Below are positions 9,515 to 18,770 of a DNA stretch of 64,000 bases, piece by piece. The notes under the pieces were generated by a model. The model was not told the DNA's origin. It searched no databases and saw only the letters and a list, made by a program, of their open reading frames with translations. The DNA comes from Sinorhizobium fredii USDA 205 (GTDB taxonomy: Bacteria > Pseudomonadota > Alphaproteobacteria > Rhizobiales > Rhizobiaceae). A program made the position numbers and the translations under genes. Each line of letters opens with the position of its first letter. Within the stretch, counting starts at the first letter, position 1. The DNA is taken from the NCBI RefSeq assembly GCF_001461695.1, contig NZ_AUTC01000138.1, positions 1 to 64,000 of the forward strand. The letters run 5' to 3'.

Positions 9515-10057
9515 TCAATCCGGCTCGGCCGCCGCATCGCGGCTCCCGCCGACGATATCGCGGATCGATTCGCCGAGTTCACCGTTGTGCTCCGCCGCCC
9601 ATTCGGCGAGCATCAGGCGCTGCGCCGCCGTACGGGCAAAGGCCTGCGTGACCGACTTTCGCGTCGCCGGCGCCAGCCGATGCTCCGGCGCCTCGCGCAG
9701 CATGTGCGCTTCATAGCCATCCGAGAGCATGAGCCCGCATTCCTCCGGGAAGATGTCGAGCGGTACCTGCGCATGGGTGGCGAAAAACAGACGGTCGCAA
9801 TGAAGCCGGTAGTCCGGCCACTTGCGGTCGACGCGGAAGTCCTCGATCGACGTCTTGATCTCGACGATCCAGATCTCGCCCTTCGGGGATATCGAGATCA
9901 GGTCGGCACGCCGGCCGCTGGCAAGCGTCAGTTCCGGCAGCACCGCATGACGCAATTCCATGAACAATCGCTGCACGCCGCGGCGCACCTTCAACGCCCG
10001 CTCGGACTGGCGCCCGTCGGCGAGCGGATTGTCGCCATGGATCGATAGGATCGTCAT
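9515..10057 (-). CDS. mmcB: MmcB family DNA repair protein
   Basis: A 180-residue protein of the MmcB family, a putative PD-(D/E)XK endonuclease described in Caulobacter as part of the damage response. Candidate catalytic residues are the Asp in RRADLISIS and the acidic/Lys pair in WIVEIKTS, about residues 50-72. It is convergent with actR: its stop abuts the actR stop. It is transcribed alone from the region upstream of 10057, back to back with the L,D-transpeptidase gene. Confidence 0.85.
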   Translation of the reverse strand: MTILSIHGDNPLADGRQSERALKVRRGVQRLFMELRHAVLPELTLASGRRADLISISPKGEIWIVEIKTSIEDFRVDRKWPDYRLHCDRLFFATHAQVPLDIFPEECGLMLSDGYEAHMLREAPEHRLAPATRKSVTQAFARTAAQRLMLAEWAAEHNGELGESIRDIVGGSRDAAAEPD

Positions 10058-10233
10058 CGCCCACTCCCGTCCCGGTCACATCCCCTTGTTGCAAAAAAAC
10101 CATCGTCACGGAATTTGCACATTTCGGCCAAATTGCGGCACGGCGATCTCTTGCGCAGCGCACTGCAATCGCAAATAAGCTGACGGCCGGGCACCTTCCC
10201 CCGATTTTCCTGATTCCCTTTTACGAGACCCCC

Positions 10234-10908
10234 ATGCGCTTCCGCAACGCTCTCATTTTGTGCAGTCTGGCGGCGACTGTCTTCATCGCCGGCTGCTCGC
10301 AAACGACGTCCACCGCAGGCTCCGCTCCCGAGGGCCAGAAAGTCGCGACGAATCAGATCTTTACAGGCAATTATGGCGCCGTCGAGGACCACGGCTATCC
10401 GTTGCCGGCCGTTCCGATCAACCGCCTGGACCAGCGCTTCCACCGCCAGATCGTCGATTACGACACTAAGGAGCGGCCGGGCACCATCGTCGTCAACACG
10501 CCGAATCGCTTCCTCTATTACGTTCTGCCGGGCGGCAAGGCAGTGCGCTACGGCATCGGCGTCGGCAAGGCAGGGTTCGCCTGGGAAGGCGAGGCCTATG
10601 TCGCCTGGAAGCAGGAGTGGCCGACCTGGCACCCGCCGAAGGAAATGGCCGAGCGCAAGCCGGAAGTCGCCAAATATGTCGAAGAGGGCATGGGCCCCGG
10701 CATCAGCAATCCGCTCGGCGCACGGGCACTCTACCTCTTCAACGAGGAAGGCAGGGACACGCTCTTCCGCCTGCACGGCACGCCGGAATGGTCCTCGATC
10801 GGCACCGCAGCGTCCTCCGGCTGCATCCGCCTGATGAACCAGGATATCATCGATCTTTATTCGCGGGTTCGCCCGGGTCGGAATGCGCGGGTCGTCGTGC
10901 AGCAGTAA
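10234..10908 (+). CDS. L,D-transpeptidase lipoprotein
   Basis: A 224-residue YkuD-domain protein that should make 3-3 peptidoglycan cross-links or attach proteins to the wall. The N-terminus is a lipoprotein signal with lipobox IAGC, Cys21 being the lipid anchor. The active-site signature is complete: HGTPEW followed by SSGCIRL, the Cys being the nucleophile. The length and an extra aromatic insert (WKQEWPTWHPP) match rhizobial YkuD paralogues, which occur in many copies. A strong terminator hairpin lies 22 bases after the stop. Confidence 0.92.
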   Translation: MRFRNALILCSLAATVFIAGCSQTTSTAGSAPEGQKVATNQIFTGNYGAVEDHGYPLPAVPINRLDQRFHRQIVDYDTKERPGTIVVNTPNRFLYYVLPGGKAVRYGIGVGKAGFAWEGEAYVAWKQEWPTWHPPKEMAERKPEVAKYVEEGMGPGISNPLGARALYLFNEEGRDTLFRLHGTPEWSSIGTAASSGCIRLMNQDIIDLYSRVRPGRNARVVVQQ

Positions 10909-10929
10909 AGTTGAGCGACGCTCGAGCCT

Positions 10930-10972
10930 AAACGAAGGGGCCGCCGCTCGAAAGCCGGCGGCCCTTTCGTTT
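10930..10972 (+). terminator. Intrinsic terminator after the L,D-transpeptidase gene
   Basis: A long near-perfect hairpin: AAACGAAG-GGGCCGCCG pairs with CGGCGGCCC-TTTCGTTT around a loop of about nine bases. The 3' arm is T-rich. It starts 22 bases after the stop codon. Confidence 0.8.
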
Positions 10973-11008
10973 GCCGTTCACGGTGCGCCTTCGGCTGCCC
11001 CTCTCCTC

Positions 11009-11019
11009 GGGTTTAACCC
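11009..11019. repeat. Left target-site duplication of the IS4-type element
   Basis: GGGTTTAACCC abuts the left inverted repeat. The matching sequence at the right end, GGGCTTGACCC at 12352-12362, differs at two of eleven positions. An 11-bp duplication fits IS4-family elements. The target is the loop of a palindrome with arms TCCTCGGG and CCCGAGGA. Confidence 0.7.
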
Positions 11020-12351
11020 CATAGGCGCTAACTTAGGCTTGACGGAGATGGCGGTGCATGATTCACCGTGCTGATGAGCGATTCTTTGCAAGCGTTGGAT
11101 TGGGGCGAGCTGGTCGGACGACTGGGCTCGGCGGCAGAGTTGGAGGCGAGCGCGCGGGAGGCCGGCGCGTTGCTGCGTAAACGGCAGGTGGCCGGCGCTG
11201 TCGACCTGTTACGATTGTGTTTCGCCTATGTGCTGGCCGGTTTTCGCTTCGCACCTTGGCCGCCTGGGCCGAGCAGCGGGGGCTTGCGTCGATGTCCGAC
11301 GTGGCGATGCTCAAGCGTCTGAAGGCCAGTGCCGATTGGGTGGGCTCCTTGGTTTCGCTGCTGCTCGCCGAGCGCTGCCCGGAGGCCGTTGCCGGGTTGC
11401 CCGGCGGCCTGCGGATGATGGCGGTCGACGCCACCGTGGTCGCGCCGCCCGGGCCGAAGCGGGACTACTTTATGGTGCACACGGTGTTCGACCTTTCGCG
11501 GCTGCAGCTCTGTTCGGTGGAGGTCACCGATCGCCATGAAGCCGAGCGGCTGTCGCGCGGCGCCAAGCCCGGAGAGCTTCGCATCGCCGACCGCGCCTAC
11601 GCCAGGGCGACCGATCTGGCCCGGGCGGTCGCGGCCGGGGCCGATTTCCTGGTTCGCGCCCCTTCGAACTATCCGCGCCTGCTGGACAGCGAAGGTCAAG
11701 TGCTGGACCGCCTGGCGCTCTGCCGCGAAGCGGACCAAAAGCGTGTTCTCGATCGCTCGGTGCAGGTTCAGGACGGCAAATCCAAGCTCGCAGTGGCAGC
11801 GCGGGTGGTGATCTTTCCGCTGCCGCCCGAGGCGGCCGAGAAAGCCAGGCGCGCGGCGCGCCGTTTGGCCGCCAAGGCAAGCTACGCGCCCAGCCAGGCC
11901 GGCATCGAGATGGCCGGCTATCTGGTGCTGTTGACGTCGCTGGCACCGGACGACTGGCCCCCCGAGCGGCTCGCCTCAACCTATCGCCTGCGTTGGCAGA
12001 TCGAGCTGGCCTTCAAACGCATGAAGTCGCTGGTGGGATTGGAAGACCTGCGCGCCAAGGATCCCGATCTGGCCCGCCTGTGGATCAACACCGCCTTGCT
12101 GGCCGCGCTCCTGGCTGAGGACGACCTGCCGGCCCTCGATCCCGAGGCGCCGGACTCTCTCCCCCTGGCCGCCTGAAGCAAGCCACTTTGCCGATCTGGC
12201 GTCTCGTCGTCCTGGCGATCACCAATATCGCTATCGCCGTCCTGCACGGGCCAACCCGGGCGATTTCCCGCGCCCTGCTGCTCCATCGACTGCGCGAGCC
12301 ACCGCGAAGGCGGCGCGCCACCGCACATCGGAAACTAAGTTAGCGCCCATG
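11020..12351 (+). mobile_element. Degenerate IS4-type insertion sequence
   Basis: A 1332-bp element bounded by 17-bp inverted repeats, CATAGGCGCTAACTTAG at 11020-11036 and CTAAGTTAGCGCCCATG at 12335-12351, with one mismatch between them. It carries one transposase gene on the plus strand that is broken in two places. The flanking 11-bp direct repeats have diverged at two positions. It sits between the L,D-transpeptidase gene and glcB, in a palindromic intergenic sequence, and interrupts no gene. Confidence 0.88.
11074..12343 (+). pseudogene. IS4-family transposase, two frameshifts
   Basis: A DDE transposase of the IS4 group, about 420 residues if restored. The catalytic pieces are visible: Asp in VDATVVAP, Asp in ADRAYARA, and a perfect YREK signature (YRLRWQIELAFKRMK). 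The frame is lost twice. At the TTTT run 11241-11244, AYVLAG in frame 1 must join FSLRTLAAW in frame 3. At the CCCCC run 12161-12165, frame 3 stops at 12176 while the expected C-terminus (WRLVVLAITNIAIAV) continues in frame 2 to a TAG at 12341-12343, inside the right inverted repeat. Both lesions equal one missing base. A programmed shift at the first site is possible but would not explain the second. Confidence 0.85.
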
Positions 12352-12362
12352 GGGCTTGACCC
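12352..12362. repeat. Right target-site duplication of the IS4-type element
   Basis: GGGCTTGACCC directly follows the right inverted repeat and pairs with 11009-11019. It is followed by GAGGA, the other half of the palindromic target. Confidence 0.7.
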
Positions 12363-12368
12363 GAGGAC

Positions 12369-12463
12369 TAACCCTCTCCCCGCAGGCGGGGAAGGGGACT
12401 TGGGCGGCGCGGCACAGCCCTTCGCCCCGCAAGCGGGGAGAACGTGCCGGCAGGCGGATGAGG
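12369..12463. repeat. Rhizobial intergenic palindrome (CCCCGC-GCGGGG type)
   Basis: Two hairpins in tandem, CTCCCCGC-ag-GCGGGGA and CGCCCCGC-aa-GCGGGGAG, followed by a purine-rich tail. The same type recurs at 35483-35590 and 49436-49545. It lies between the IS element and the end of glcB and may serve as a transcript end for glcB. Confidence 0.7.
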
Positions 12464-12490
12464 AGCCATGCGAGGACGGAGACAGTATTC

Positions 12491-14665
12491 TCACGACGCC
12501 CGTTGGTTCGCCTTCAACTCCAAACGGCGGCGATGCAGCACCGGTTCGGTATAGCCGTTTGGCTGTTCGCGCCCCTTGAGGACCAGATCGAGCGCCGCCT
12601 GGAAGGCGATCGATTCGTCAAAACGGCCGGCCATCGGCGCGTAGCTCGGGTCATCGGCATTCTGTTGGTCGACGACGTCCGCCATCCGCTTCATCGTCTC
12701 GACGATCTGCGCCTCGCTGACTATGCCGTGGTGCAGCCAGTTGGCCATGTGCTGCGCAGAGATGCGCAGCGTCGCGCGGTCTTCCATCAGCCCGACATTG
12801 TTGATGTCGGGCACCTTGGAGCAGCCGACGCCCTGGTCGACCCAGCGCACGACATAGCCGAGGATCCCCTGGGCGTTGTTGTCGAGTTCGCGCTGGATTT
12901 CTTCTTCCGTCCAGTTCGGCCGGGCCGCGACGGGCACCGAGAGAATATCGGCGAGCTTGGCGCGCGGCCGGCTTTTGAGACCCGCCTGTATCTCGGAGAC
13001 GTTGACCCGGTGGTAGTGCGTCGCATGCAGCGTCGCCGCCGTCGGCGAGGGAACCCAAGCGGTGTTGGCACCGGCCTTCGGGTGGGCGATCTTCTGCTCC
13101 AGCATCGCGGCCATCAGGTCCGGCATGGCCCACATGCCCTTGCCGATCTGGGCGTGGCCGGAAAGTCCGCATTCGAGGCCGATATCGACGTTCCAGTTTT
13201 CGTAGGCGCCGATCCAGGCCGCCTGCTTCATGTCGCCCTTGCGGATCATCGGGCCGGCTTCCATCGAGGTGTGGATCTCGTCGCCGGTGCGGTCGAGGAA
13301 GCCCGTATTGATGAAGACGACCCGCTCACGGGCGGCGCGGATGCATTCCTTGAGGTTGACGGTGGTGCGCCGTTCCTCGTCCATGATGCCCATCTTGATC
13401 GTATTGGCCGGCAGCCCGAGCGCCGCCTCGACCCGCGCGAAGATCTCGCAGGCGAAGGCCACTTCCTCGGGACCATGCATCTTCGGCTTGACCACATACA
13501 TCGAGCCGCTGCGCGAATTTGCCCGCCGGCCGCTCGGGCCGATGTCGTGCAGCGCAATCAGCGCCGTCACCATGGCGTCCAACAGGCCTTCGGGGATCTC
13601 GCGCCCGTCGCGGTCGAGGATCGCCGGGTTGGTCATCAGGTGGCCGACATTGCGCACCAGCATCAGCGAGCGGCCGGGCAAGCTCAGCGTTTCGCCATCA
13701 GGCCCGGTGAAGGCGCGGTCGGCGTTCAGCTTTCGCGTGAACGTCCTGCCGCCCTTGGCGACCTCTTCCTCGAGGTCGCCCTTCATCAGCCCCAGCCAGT
13801 TGCGATAGACGACGATCTTGTCCTCGGCATCGACCGCAGCAACGGAATCCTCGCAGTCCATGATCGTGGTGATCGCCGATTCGAGGATGATGTCGGAAAT
13901 GCCGGCGGCATCGGCCTCACCGATCGGCGTCGTTGCATCGAGGACGATCACGACGTGAAGGTTGTTCTGGCTGAGGACGATTTCCGAAGGCGCCTCGGCC
14001 GAGCCGGAATAGCCGACGAACTGAGCCGGATTGCGAAGTGCCGTCCTGGCACCGCTCGTCAAGATCAGTGAGAGAGCACCGCCAGCGATCGCCAGCCCAC
14101 CGACCTCGCTCCAACGGCCCTCGGCGAGCGGAACGCTGGCGTCGAGAAAGTCCCTCGCCCAGGCGATGACCTTGGCACCGCGCGCCGGATTGTAGCTTCT
14201 GCCGCGCGTCGCCCCATCCGCATCGGGAATTGCGTCGGTGCCGTAGAGCGCATCATAGAGCGAACCCCAGCGCGCATTGGCGGCGTTCAGCGAATAGCGG
14301 GCATTCATCACCGGCACGACCAGCTGTGGGCCGGCAATGGTGGCGATCTCGGCATCGACATTGGCGGTCGACACGGAAAAATCCGGTCCTTCCGGCAGGA
14401 GATAGTCGATTTCCTTCAGGAAAGCCTGGTAGGCGTCGAGGTCGACCGGGGCGCCATGCTCGCGATACCAGGCATCGAGCTTAGCCTGGAGCTCGTCGCG
14501 CCTGGCGAGAAGGGCGCGGTTCTTCGGCGCGAGTTCGTGAACGAGGTGCGAGAGGGCCGCAAAAAAACGGTCCGGGTCGACGCCGGTACCCGGCATCGCC
14601 TCATCGACCAGGAAGCGGTGAAGGCCCGCATCGATCTTCAGATCATGTTTCTCAACGCGGTCCAT
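12491..14665 (-). CDS. glcB: Malate synthase G
   Basis: A 724-residue cytosolic enzyme that condenses glyoxylate and acetyl-CoA to malate, matching the length of E. coli GlcB (723). Typical segments are visible: the metal-binding region around [18 protein letters not shown] near residue 265, and [14 protein letters not shown] in the C-terminal half. The open frame extends 27 codons upstream to 14746, but ATG 14665 gives the family N-terminus. No glycolate oxidase gene is adjacent. With pckA in the same window, it indicates growth on two-carbon or C4 substrates. Confidence 0.96.
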   Translation of the reverse strand: MDRVEKHDLKIDAGLHRFLVDEAMPGTGVDPDRFFAALSHLVHELAPKNRALLARRDELQAKLDAWYREHGAPVDLDAYQAFLKEIDYLLPEGPDFSVSTANVDAEIATIAGPQLVVPVMNARYSLNAANARWGSLYDALYGTDAIPDADGATRGRSYNPARGAKVIAWARDFLDASVPLAEGRWSEVGGLAIAGGALSLILTSGARTALRNPAQFVGYSGSAEAPSEIVLSQNNLHVVIVLDATTPIGEADAAGISDIILESAITTIMDCEDSVAAVDAEDKIVVYRNWLGLMKGDLEEEVAKGGRTFTRKLNADRAFTGPDGETLSLPGRSLMLVRNVGHLMTNPAILDRDGREIPEGLLDAMVTALIALHDIGPSGRRANSRSGSMYVVKPKMHGPEEVAFACEIFARVEAALGLPANTIKMGIMDEERRTTVNLKECIRAARERVVFINTGFLDRTGDEIHTSMEAGPMIRKGDMKQAAWIGAYENWNVDIGLECGLSGHAQIGKGMWAMPDLMAAMLEQKIAHPKAGANTAWVPSPTAATLHATHYHRVNVSEIQAGLKSRPRAKLADILSVPVAARPNWTEEEIQRELDNNAQGILGYVVRWVDQGVGCSKVPDINNVGLMEDRATLRISAQHMANWLHHGIVSEAQIVETMKRMADVVDQQNADDPSYAPMAGRFDESIAFQAALDLVLKGREQPNGYTEPVLHRRRLELKANQRAS

Positions 14666-14889
14666 TCGGCAGCTCCTGAAATGCTCTTTGCCCGATTCCA
14701 ATAAATAGGAGCGGGATGCATGCGGGAAAGCGTTTTCCGCTTTCACCCATCCCGCTCACGCGCGCGGACAGTCTCCCATCAACTCGTTCCTTGTCAATTC
14801 CGCAAGGATGCGAAGAATTGTTTCCAAATTGGAAAAGATAGATGAGTTGAGGCGCGGGATGCGGGCGGAAAACCCGCGCACACTTTTCC

Positions 14890-16899
14890 TCATCCCGCTC
14901 TATGCGCGATGCGCGGCCTGCCACTCGCCGAAGCGACGAAGCGCGCCTCGACCAGCCTGCGGCCGCCCTCGACCTCCGGGGCATCGATCTCCTCCCAGGC
15001 CGTCGCGGCGGGTTCCTCCGCGCCATTGGCGCGCGCCGTCTCCAGCGCCATCGTCGCGGCGCGGCGGCGGGCGACGCCAAACGCCTCGTCCTGATCGATG
15101 AAGCGTTCGCTCGCGCCGGCGCCGTTGACGATGAAGATACCCTCCTCGGGTGTCGTCACGAAGACGGTGACGGTGGCGCGCACCTGGCCGACGACGGCGC
15201 CGACGGCATTCGCCACATCGGCCTCAGCCGGGATGGCCGCTTCCGTCGCCAGCATCCCGGCGATCGCCGGGTAATAGACCGGCGCCGAGGCCCCAAGACC
15301 GACGAGCGGCCGGTCGAGACCGAGCGAAAAGCGGACGATGCCGGGCTCGCGCTTCAGCGCCCGATCGATGGCAAGCGAGACGGCCGGGTCGATGGCGCCG
15401 GCACCGTCCTCATGCAAGCAGGCCTGGAGAATCACTTCCGAGGATTGCCGCGTCAGCCGGTCGACGATCAGCCGCGCCAGCATTTCGGGGGAGCCGGCGA
15501 TCGGCTGGCCCGAACCGTCCTTGCTCCGGGCGGCGATCTTCAGTCCGAGCAGCGCCGCCTCGGCATTCCATTGCGACTGCTTGCCGAGCACGTGCATCGC
15601 GTCGGAGGGCGTCAGGGCGCAGATATGCACCAGCCCGCGGGCGACGAGCCGGTCGAGCGTCGCCTTCTGCGGCGTGCTGACGATGAGGTCGGCGAGCGCC
15701 AGCGGCACCGTGCCGATCCTGTCGTAAAGGGCCTGCTCCTGCGGCTGCAGGCCGCTCGCCAGATGGTCGGGCAGGCCGGTGCGGACCGCAAGTCGGCCGT
15801 CATGGCGGCCGGCGTGGGTGGCACGCAACTGCCTGTCGAGCACCGCCAGCACCGCATCGCCATGCAGCGCCGCCGCAAGGCTCAAGGGCAGGAAGCGGCG
15901 CGGACCGAGATCGATCTTCGCCTTGAGGCCGCGGTCGTTGATCTTCACCTCCGAGTCGCCGCCGAGACCATAGGTGCGCATGGCAACCGCCTCGACCATG
16001 GTGCGGAAGCCGCCGACGACGGCCCCGTCTGCATCGAGCCTCGGACGGCCGGCATCGAGCACGGCGACATCCGTCGTCGTCCCGCCGATATCGGAGACGA
16101 CGGCATTTTCGAGCCCGGTCAGATACCGCGCGCCGACGAGGCTCGCGGCCGGCCCGGAGAGGATCGTCTCGATCGGCCGCAGCCGTGCCTCGGCAGCGGA
16201 GATCAGCGCGCCATCGCCGCGCACCACCATCATCGGCACGTCGATGCCGCGGGCCTTCAGGAAATCTTCGCAGGAGCCGACCAGCCGGTCGATCATCGAG
16301 ACCAGCCGGGCATTGAGGAGCGTCGTCAGCGCGCGCCGCGGACCGCCGAGCTTGGAAGAGAGCTCATGGCTGCAGGTAACCGGCAGGTGCGAGATTTCGC
16401 GGATGCGGTCGCGCACCCGCTTCTCATGATCCGGGTTGCGGACGGCAAAGTAACCGGCGATGGCGAAGGACGACACCTCCGCGGCAAGCGTCGGCAGCGC
16501 CGCGTCTAGTGCGCTCATGTCGAGCGGCGTCTCGCCGCCATGGACGTTGTGGCCGCCCGGCAGAAAGATCACCGGATCCGACCCCAGCGCCTCCTGCAGG
16601 CCGTCGCGCTTCAGATCCTCCGGTCCAAAGCCGATCATCACCAGCCCGGCGCGGCCGCCCTGGCCTTCGACGAGCGCATTGGTGGCGAGCGTCGTCGAGA
16701 GCGAGACGAGGCTGATGGCCGAGACCGGAACGTTGGCCTTTTCCAGGACGGCTTCCACCGCTCCGGAAATGCCTTCGGAGAGATCGTGCCGCGTCGTCAG
16801 CGCCTTCGCCTTGGCGACGACACCCGCTGCTTCGCTGAAAAGGACGGCGTCCGTATAGGTGCCGCCGGTATCGATGCCGAGAAGAAGATGCGAGGTCAA
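14890..16899 (-). CDS. Hydantoinase/oxoprolinase family protein (HyuA-like)
   Basis: A 669-residue member of the ATP-dependent hydantoinase A / oxoprolinase group. The N-terminal nucleotide-binding motif GIDTGGTYTDA starts a few residues in, and the second motif DIGGTTTDVAVLDAG lies near residue 275. These enzymes open cyclic amides such as hydantoins or 5-oxoproline. No HyuB-type partner is adjacent, so the substrate is unresolved. The start is uncertain: no ATG or GTG lies close, and I infer TTG 16899, just before the ATPase motif. The open frame continues upstream through a palindromic repeat and into the P450 gene, which is not credible coding sequence. Confidence 0.8.
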   Translation of the reverse strand: MTSHLLLGIDTGGTYTDAVLFSEAAGVVAKAKALTTRHDLSEGISGAVEAVLEKANVPVSAISLVSLSTTLATNALVEGQGGRAGLVMIGFGPEDLKRDGLQEALGSDPVIFLPGGHNVHGGETPLDMSALDAALPTLAAEVSSFAIAGYFAVRNPDHEKRVRDRIREISHLPVTCSHELSSKLGGPRRALTTLLNARLVSMIDRLVGSCEDFLKARGIDVPMMVVRGDGALISAAEARLRPIETILSGPAASLVGARYLTGLENAVVSDIGGTTTDVAVLDAGRPRLDADGAVVGGFRTMVEAVAMRTYGLGGDSEVKINDRGLKAKIDLGPRRFLPLSLAAALHGDAVLAVLDRQLRATHAGRHDGRLAVRTGLPDHLASGLQPQEQALYDRIGTVPLALADLIVSTPQKATLDRLVARGLVHICALTPSDAMHVLGKQSQWNAEAALLGLKIAARSKDGSGQPIAGSPEMLARLIVDRLTRQSSEVILQACLHEDGAGAIDPAVSLAIDRALKREPGIVRFSLGLDRPLVGLGASAPVYYPAIAGMLATEAAIPAEADVANAVGAVVGQVRATVTVFVTTPEEGIFIVNGAGASERFIDQDEAFGVARRRAATMALETARANGAEEPAATAWEEIDAPEVEGGRRLVEARFVASASGRPRIAHRAG

Positions 16900-17032
16900 T
16901 TTCTGCTCAGTCCATAGGGAGAAAACGAGGAGGAATTGCCCGTTGATAGGACATATCTTAGGGAAAGACCATTGCGTGAAAACGACCTTTGAGGACGGAT
17001 CAGGTCCGACAGCTTCAGCGGAACATGCGGAT

Positions 17033-17231
17033 ACCCCCCTCTGCCCTGCCGGGCATCTCCCCCACAAGGGGGGAGATCGGCAAGCGGCAATGCCTCGTGC
17101 GACCAAACGTGCTGAGCGTCGACTACAGTATTCAGCAATTTCAGCACCCGTGACCTTGCCGTCGGGCGGGACTTTGCGTCTGGCCGATCTCCCCCCTTGT
17201 GGTGGAGATGCCCGGCAGGGCAGAGGGGGGT
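17033..17231. repeat. 199-bp MITE-like element with 49-bp inverted arms
   Basis: The arms 17033-17081 and 17183-17231 are inverted copies matching at about 48 of 49 positions, around 101 bp of unrelated centre. Each arm itself contains a palindrome (CTCCCCC-aca-AGGGGGGAG type). It fills the 356-base gap between the hydantoinase-family and P450 genes, in which I see nothing else. No transposase and no clear target duplication are visible. Confidence 0.8.
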
Positions 17232-17255
17232 GTCGCCGGAACCGAAGTATAGGTC

Positions 17256-18656
17256 CTAAGTTGCCCGCGCCGACACCTTCATCGGCAGCCCGCCCCTCGG
17301 CTGGGTCGTCAGCCTCTGCACCGGCCAGGGATGCGTCGCCTCGGTCAGGTCGAAACGGAAGCGGCGCATCAGGACAGCAAGGGCGATCACCGCCTCCTGC
17401 AGGGCAAAGGTCGCACCGATGCAGACGCGCGGGCCGGCTCCGAAGGGGAGATACTGGAAGCGATTGATCTTGTCGCGGTTTTCGGGAAGGAAACGCTCGG
17501 GCATGAAGGCGCGCGGCTTCTGCCAGTAGAGCGCGTGACGATGCAGCGTCCAGGGCATGATCAGCACCGAAATGCCCTTGCGGATCGGCACGCGCTCGCC
17601 TTCCGGCGATGTCCATTCATCCTCCTCGATCGCGGCGCGGTTGATCGAAGGCGCCGGAGGATAGAGCCTCAGCGCTTCCTCGAAGGCAGCGAGCACATGC
17701 GGCATCCGCTCGAGCCACTCGACCGGTTCGGCGCCGCTCGTGAGCGCCGAATCGATCTCCTGCTCCATCTTTTCGCGATAGGCCGGCGTATTGGCGATGC
17801 AGTAGAGCGTCCAGGCGAGCGCCCGGGCCGTCGTCTCATGGCCGGCACCGATGAAGGTCAGGATGTTGTCCTCGATCTCGGAGGTCGAAAGCCCCTCGGG
17901 TCTCTCGAGTTGCAGAAGCAGCGTCAGGAAATCGTTCGGAGCTTTTTCCGGCTCCTCCGCGATGCGGCGCCGGCGCTCAGCCATGGTTGCGGCGACGACG
18001 CCACGAAAGCGGTCAAGCACCTTCCTGCCACCGATCCGGGTGAGGCGCGGCACCCACGGCGGCGCCACGAGAAGATCCATCGGATCAACGCGGCCCATCC
18101 GGTGCAGCAGTTCCTCGACATTGGCGGCGAAGCCCTGCTTCTCGACGGCGATCTCGCCGGAAAAGAGCGTCTCGGCCAAAATCTCGAAGGTGAGTTCCGT
18201 CATGTCGACGGCGACATTGCTGACGAAAGGTTCGGAGGCGGCGCGCGCGTAGCGCTCCCTGAAATGCTCCGAGACGCGCAGCATCTGGCCAGCGAAGCCT
18301 TTGGCATGGCGGGGCGTGAAGACCGGCGCCATCGCCTTGCGCGATCTTTTCCACACATCGCCTTCCGCCGTTAAAAGGCCGTCGCGCAGGATCGGGCGGA
18401 GGATCAGCCGCCGGACGTTCGACATTTCGTAATTGGATGCATTCTCGACGAGAATGTAGCGGATAAGACCCGGATCGTTGACGATCAAGGTGCGTTGATT
18501 GATGAACTTCGTCTCGATCCAGGGGAGCGTATAGGAGGGTTCGCCCCAAAGCTCGAGCGGATTGCGCAGCACCGTGCGGATGATCTCAAGCCGCGAAGGA
18601 ATGTGGGTACGCGGGATGGGCGCGGGCGGCTCGAACGGCTCCGGTCGCGTGTCCAT
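17256..18656 (-). CDS. Cytochrome P450
   Basis: A 466-residue class of P450 with the I-helix oxygen-activation motif GAGHETTARAL near residue 270, the ERR-triad PERFLPEN stretch, and the heme-ligand loop FGAGPRVCIGATFA near residue 405. The N-terminus lacks a clear membrane anchor, as usual for bacterial enzymes. Overall it resembles the CYP4/CYP102-like fatty-acid hydroxylase branch more than camphor-type P450s, which is an inference from the long proline-rich N-terminus and motif spelling. No ferredoxin or reductase gene is adjacent, so electrons must come from elsewhere. Confidence 0.9.
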   Translation of the reverse strand: MDTRPEPFEPPAPIPRTHIPSRLEIIRTVLRNPLELWGEPSYTLPWIETKFINQRTLIVNDPGLIRYILVENASNYEMSNVRRLILRPILRDGLLTAEGDVWKRSRKAMAPVFTPRHAKGFAGQMLRVSEHFRERYARAASEPFVSNVAVDMTELTFEILAETLFSGEIAVEKQGFAANVEELLHRMGRVDPMDLLVAPPWVPRLTRIGGRKVLDRFRGVVAATMAERRRRIAEEPEKAPNDFLTLLLQLERPEGLSTSEIEDNILTFIGAGHETTARALAWTLYCIANTPAYREKMEQEIDSALTSGAEPVEWLERMPHVLAAFEEALRLYPPAPSINRAAIEEDEWTSPEGERVPIRKGISVLIMPWTLHRHALYWQKPRAFMPERFLPENRDKINRFQYLPFGAGPRVCIGATFALQEAVIALAVLMRRFRFDLTEATHPWPVQRLTTQPRGGLPMKVSARAT

Positions 18657-18770
18657 GTCGATGCCTTTCCTGATCGCCTACCGTTTCAGTTTTTTACGGT
18701 GCAATCAAGAAGATGATTCACGTGAAGCACGATCGAGAGATACGGACGTGGTCCGACGCTCTGCCACCGC

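Noticed and set aside
12356..14071. Long plus-strand frame opposite glcB
   Set aside because: Antisense shadow of malate synthase, which is complete on the minus strand.
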